Shown one piece after another: positions 24,592 to 27,153 of a stretch of 27,153 nt of DNA. Below the pieces are notes generated by a model. That model made no database searches, had not been told where the DNA came from, and worked only from the letters and a program-made list of their open reading frames with translations. The DNA lies in NCBI GenBank assembly GCA_017745135.1, contig JAGIAB010000005.1, positions 1 through 27,153 on the forward strand. Reading direction: 5' to 3'. The stretch is from Flavisolibacter sp. Its GTDB lineage: Bacteria > Bacteroidota > Bacteroidia > Chitinophagales > Chitinophagaceae. The number at the start of each line of letters is the position of its first letter. The first letter of the stretch is position 1. The position numbers were made by a program, and so were the translations under genes.

Positions 24592-26400
24592 ATGACGGAA
24601 CTTGATGCTGCCTTGCCCATTCCGGCCCATCCCGCTTTCCGGGTGTCCCCTTTTGGAAACGTATTTCATAATGGCTTGCCAAGGCCTCTCAGGGTAAGAA
24701 AAGGCAGGTCTCTAAAACTGCGCTTTAAAGAAAACGGCATTGGCTATGAGTATGGCATGGCAAAACTTATCGCCCAATTATTTATTCCGAACCCTGCCGG
24801 CCATACACGTGTTATTTTTAAAGACGGCAACAACCATAACTGTACGGCCGGCAATATTGAATGGGCAGGCGATCAGCAATTTGCCCGCTATTCACTTTTG
24901 AAAAAAAGACCTTCACTACAAAACAGGAAACCACCCGCACAAAAAATAAAAAGGAAATCGCCTTCAATTACCGAAACACAAAAGCCCTGCTTTCATCCTT
25001 CGGCAGTTCCGCTTCTTGGCTACAATGGTTTTTATATCACGCCTTGCGGTAAGCTCTTTCATGGCAATAAACCCGTGCTCCCTCATAACCCAAACAGTAA
25101 ACGGTCGCTGATGATGCGCATCCGCTGCAATGGCGCCGTAAGACGTCTTGGCCTGGCAAAACTTATTGCAGTAACGTTTCTTCCCAATCCGCATAACCAT
25201 ACCCGCATCATCTTTAAAGACCGCAACAACCACAACTGCACCCTGCAAAACATTGCCTGGGCATCGGCGGCTGAATACAATGCCTATACCGAATCCTTCC
25301 GCACGGACGGCCTGCCTGCCATGATTGAAAAAAGAGAGGAGGAGGCGATACCAATCCCCGGTTTTGATGGCTATTTCATCACACCGGCAGGCAAGGTCTT
25401 TCGCGGCAACCGTGTTCTAAAATGGATGGACAACGGAAAGGCAAGATCGCCGCGGGTGAAGCTAAAAGGCAGCAATGGCACCATTGCCCGCATTGCCGTT
25501 CCTAAACTCATAGCCATGGCATTCGTACCTAACCCGAACAACTATACGAAGATCATTTTTAAAGACCGCAACCCTCAAAACTTCTCACCTTCCAATATCG
25601 AGTGGGTATCGCTTTCGCAGTTTGCTTCCTTTGTTCAGTCGGATAAAGACCTGGAAGAACTGCGCAGGCCAAAAACGGTAAAGACAACAACTCCGGACAA
25701 CCCTGAAGCAGTCGAAATGGAAGATTTCCCCGGCTATTACATTGCTCCTGATGGAACATTATATAAACGTGGCCGTACCATCAGGCCACGTCCCAAGGGT
25801 AAAAATGGTTCGCTGCAGGTGCGCCTGCGCATGAAGCATTGGCCAAGAGGTAAGTATGTATATTTCGGCCTGGCCAAACTGCTTGCCCAATATTTCATTC
25901 CCAATCCCAAAAACCACCGGCACGTCATTTTCAAAGACCGCAACAACCAAAACTGTGTTGTTGAAAACATTGCCTGGGTGGATGGCGAAACCTTTGCCTT
26001 TTACTCCGGTATCTCCAAAGGAGCGCCAAAAATGGTACTGCCAAGGGAAGAAGCCATCCGCAAATGCACCGACCCTTTGCTAAGAGAGTATTACAAAACC
26101 CTGGATGAATCCTGGCTGCACGATTGCTGGAACGAGCTTGAAAAACGGGTACAGCACCCTTACTGGCACCGGTATAAATCGGAATGCTATATCTACTTTT
26201 TGGACAGGGCAAAACGTTTTTCTCTTTTAAAAGACCCCCTTGGTTTAATGCTTGCTTATTGTAAGGGAGTAAAAGCTAAGCTTCGTAACGAAATCAGTCC
26301 CGATATACCCGGCTCCCTGCTCTGGAAAACAGATGAATCATTACGCAATACTCGTGGTTCCAAAACCAATCCTGCACATCACCTGTATGACGACTGGTAA
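24592..26400 (+). CDS. Protein with four tandem degenerate NUMOD4/HNH-like modules and a novel C-terminal domain
   Basis: The protein has 602 residues from the ATG at 24592 (a TTG 6 bp upstream is also in frame). Four modules of about 92-98 residues lie at ~9-100, 139-232, 253-347 and 375-472. Each has a NUMOD4-like start (e.g. IPGFDGYFITPAGKVFRGN), then (L/P)KLIAxxFxPNPxNxT as in HNH_3 proteins, and a core such as IIFKDRNNHNCTLQNIAW. In the usual core, NHIDGDKTNN..NLEW, the first His is catalytic; here it is Phe in all four modules (IFKD), so nuclease activity is unlikely. The last ~118 residues hold KCTDPLLREYYKTLDESWLHDCWNELEKR and are unrecognised. The linkers are basic and Pro-rich. A sequence-specific DNA-binding protein built from dead HNH modules is the simplest reading; alternatives are an RNA-binding or scaffold role. 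Confidence 0.75.
   Translation: MTELDAALPIPAHPAFRVSPFGNVFHNGLPRPLRVRKGRSLKLRFKENGIGYEYGMAKLIAQLFIPNPAGHTRVIFKDGNNHNCTAGNIEWAGDQQFARYSLLKKRPSLQNRKPPAQKIKRKSPSITETQKPCFHPSAVPLLGYNGFYITPCGKLFHGNKPVLPHNPNSKRSLMMRIRCNGAVRRLGLAKLIAVTFLPNPHNHTRIIFKDRNNHNCTLQNIAWASAAEYNAYTESFRTDGLPAMIEKREEEAIPIPGFDGYFITPAGKVFRGNRVLKWMDNGKARSPRVKLKGSNGTIARIAVPKLIAMAFVPNPNNYTKIIFKDRNPQNFSPSNIEWVSLSQFASFVQSDKDLEELRRPKTVKTTTPDNPEAVEMEDFPGYYIAPDGTLYKRGRTIRPRPKGKNGSLQVRLRMKHWPRGKYVYFGLAKLLAQYFIPNPKNHRHVIFKDRNNQNCVVENIAWVDGETFAFYSGISKGAPKMVLPREEAIRKCTDPLLREYYKTLDESWLHDCWNELEKRVQHPYWHRYKSECYIYFLDRAKRFSLLKDPLGLMLAYCKGVKAKLRNEISPDIPGSLLWKTDESLRNTRGSKTNPAHHLYDDW
24616..24891 (+). repeat. HNH-like module 1
   Basis: Protein-level repeat: IPAHPAFRVSPFGNVFHNG ... 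MAKLIAQLFIPNPAGH ... VIFKDGNNHNCTAGNIEW. The most diverged NUMOD4-like part of the four; the core contains IFKDGNNHN with Phe at the catalytic His position. Confidence 0.7.
25006..25287 (+). repeat. HNH-like module 2
   Basis: LLGYNGFYITPCGKLFHGN ... LAKLIAVTFLPNPHNHT ... IIFKDRNNHNCTLQNIAW. Follows a basic linker of about 38 residues (KKRPSLQNRKPPAQKIKRK). Confidence 0.7.
25348..25632 (+). repeat. HNH-like module 3
   Basis: IPGFDGYFITPAGKVFRGN ... VPKLIAMAFVPNPNNYT ... IIFKDRNPQNFSPSNIEW. The closest of the four to a standard NUMOD4 start; its core has Pro and Phe where the others have Asn and Cys (NPQNF versus NNHNC). Confidence 0.7.
25714..26007 (+). repeat. HNH-like module 4
   Basis: MEDFPGYYIAPDGTLYKRG ... 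LAKLLAQYFIPNPKNHR ... VIFKDRNNQNCVVENIAW. Slightly longer than the others because of an insertion (MKHWPRGKYVYF) before the Lys-Leu-Leu helix. Confidence 0.7.
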
Positions 26401-26438
26401 GCTACGGCATGTTTTTCCCGCAAACTGGTTGTAACTCG

Positions 26439-26534
26439 CAATAACAGGTACCAAATGGTAATACATACTTACTGCTTGATGAATCGTCGGAAACTTCTGT
26501 TCCCTTCATATCAGGAAATCGTTACCTGTTATTG
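26439..26534. repeat. 12-bp inverted repeat flanking 72 bp
   Basis: CAATAACAGGTA at 26439-26450 is the exact reverse complement of TACCTGTTATTG at 26523-26534. The stretch lies between the four-repeat gene and tRNA-Phe. No coding sequence lies between the arms. It could be the ends of a miniature element, a regulator site pair or chance. Confidence 0.4.
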
Positions 26535-26659
26535 AACAATTGCAAAATATTTCACAGCTTGTCAACATTTAAATAGTTGAAAACCTTATTTTTGCTGCCC
26601 GAATAAAGAACAGAACATTGAAATTCAACATTCTTTGTTTCTTGTTCAATATTCAAGGA

Positions 26660-26732
26660 GGTGCGGTAGCTCAGTCGGTAGAGCAAAGGACTGAAAATCC
26701 TTGTGTCGGCGGTTCGATCCCGCCCCACACCA
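26660..26732 (+). tRNA. tRNA-Phe (anticodon GAA)
   Basis: A 73-base cloverleaf: D stem GCTC/GAGC, anticodon stem AAGGA/TCCTT with loop CTGAAAA (anticodon GAA, Phe), variable loop GTGTC, T stem GGCGG/CCGCC with TTCGATC loop, and discriminator A73. CCA is not encoded. The acceptor stem GGTGCGG / CCACACC has one C-A mismatch at positions 5-68. A strong terminator follows 2 bp later. Confidence 0.93.
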
Positions 26733-26734
26733 CA

Positions 26735-26768
26735 AAAAGCCCGGTAGTTAACTATCGGGCTTTTTTTT
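26735..26768 (+). terminator. Intrinsic terminator of tRNA-Phe
   Basis: The stem AAAAGCCCG / CGGGCTTTT is extended by a G-T pair and the inner palindrome TAGTTAACTA, and is followed by eight T. It ends just before the Fic gene's 3' end on the opposite strand. Confidence 0.92.
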
Positions 26769-26801
26769 CGGCGCAGCCTCCTGTATGGTGTTTCTTATGT
26801 T

Positions 26802-27153
26802 CTAAGAATTCCCCGACAGTAACCTCAATAGTTCTTCGTTCAGGTAAAAATTGTCCCTGCCAATCTTTTGTTTTTTCAGCAATCCTTTTTCAATAAGTGC
26901 ATCCAGGTACCGGATAGCCGTCCTGCTGCTTACCTTAAGATCTCTTTCTAAAAATTCAATTTTAGTATAAGGATATTTAAAAAGGTTATTGAGCAAATCC
27001 TGGCTGTAAAGTTTGGGCAACTCATTCCGTAAGGTCTGTTTGTACTCCTGCATTAGTCGCTTGATGTTGCCAATGAGTTCAATGCTTTCGGTTGCTGTTT
27101 GTTCCACTCCGTCGAGCATATATAATATCCATTCTTCCCAATTGCCGGTTTCC
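26802..27153 (-). CDS. Fic family protein, C-terminal part (5' end outside window)
   Basis: The minus-strand frame is open to the window edge; the Met at 27119 is internal. The visible residues start TGNWEEWILYMLDGVEQTATESIELI, which is the region following the Fic core in many Bacteroidota Fic proteins. It continues through IKRLMQEYKQTLRNELPKLYSQDLLNNLFKYPYTKIEFLE to a winged HTH (DLKVSSRTAIRYLDALIEKGLLKKQKIGRDNFYL). The catalytic HPFxxGNG motif lies outside the window, so AMPylation activity cannot be judged. Such Fic-HTH proteins are widespread and may act as toxin-like or regulatory enzymes. Confidence 0.85.
   Translation of the reverse strand, partial: ETGNWEEWILYMLDGVEQTATESIELIGNIKRLMQEYKQTLRNELPKLYSQDLLNNLFKYPYTKIEFLERDLKVSSRTAIRYLDALIEKGLLKKQKIGRDNFYLNEELLRLLSGNS

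Noticed and set aside
18582..26732. Integration of the block at tRNA-Phe with a duplicated tRNA 3' end
   Set aside because: I looked for the tRNA 3' end (GTTCGATCCCGCCCCACACC) near the left border and elsewhere and did not see it; no integrase is present in the window.
26618..26896. Plus-strand open frame of 92 codons across the tRNA
   Set aside because: It runs through tRNA-Phe and its terminator; the protein motif it spells is the translated tRNA and has no family likeness.
26802..27119. Fic C-terminal region as a complete small gene starting at 27119
   Set aside because: The frame stays open to the window edge and the residues before that Met (TGNWEEWILY) belong to the Fic family, so the gene is truncated by the window.
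1..27153. CRISPR array or insertion sequence
   Set aside because: No regularly spaced repeats and no transposase or integrase gene were found; the dispersed repeats are too far apart and too diverged.

Overview
The window looks like chromosomal DNA of a member of the Bacteroidota, most likely the family Chitinophagaceae or a close relative. Evidence: three secreted proteins carry type IX secretion (T9SS) C-terminal sorting domains (two type A-like, one type B / gliding-motility-associated). Polysaccharide-degrading and DUF1080 proteins are present, start sites lack clear Shine-Dalgarno sequences, and one intergenic site fits the Bacteroidota promoter pattern TAnnTTTG. The species call is inference; no marker gene is present.

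Positions 1-16.9 kb hold ordinary accessory metabolism. In order: the tail of a large T9SS-exported beta-propeller-like protein (+); a polysaccharide lyase lipoprotein (-); a Bcr/CflA-type drug efflux MFS (+); a SAM methyltransferase (-); a T9SS type A protein (-); a GH43 glycosidase (-); and a pirin-YceI pair (-) divergent from an HxlR regulator (+). These are followed by a DHFR-family reductase (-), an unknown membrane protein with a possible DUF2007-like start (+), a DUF1080 protein (-), a small OB-fold-like exported protein (-), an AI-2E family transporter (-) and an MBL/beta-CASP nuclease (+). A multi-Ig T9SS type B protein (+) closes this part at 18.56 kb.

Positions 18.6-24.5 kb form a visibly A+T-rich block that reads like a defence or conflict island. 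It holds a bacterial NACHT (NLR-like) NTPase (+). Convergent with it is a tight three-gene operon (-): a two-TM membrane protein, a PIN-GNAT-PUA-like fusion protein with a complete acidic PIN tetrad, and a small ASCH-like protein. The operon genes overlap by 4 and 23 bp. An XRE regulator with a palindromic operator-like site lies next to it. I cannot name this operon as a known system, and it is my first candidate for something undescribed.

Positions 24.5-26.4 kb encode my second candidate: a 602-residue protein made of four tandem NUMOD4/HNH-like modules, all with the catalytic His of the HNH motif replaced by Phe, plus an unrecognised C-terminal domain. It is divergent from the XRE gene. 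The window closes with tRNA-Phe(GAA), its terminator, and the C-terminal end of a Fic family protein (-).

A dispersed intergenic repeat, with a small hairpin followed by a conserved AAGACTAAGGATAGC-like tail, occurs at about 8.93, 12.37, 16.80 and 18.58 kb, always in the same orientation.
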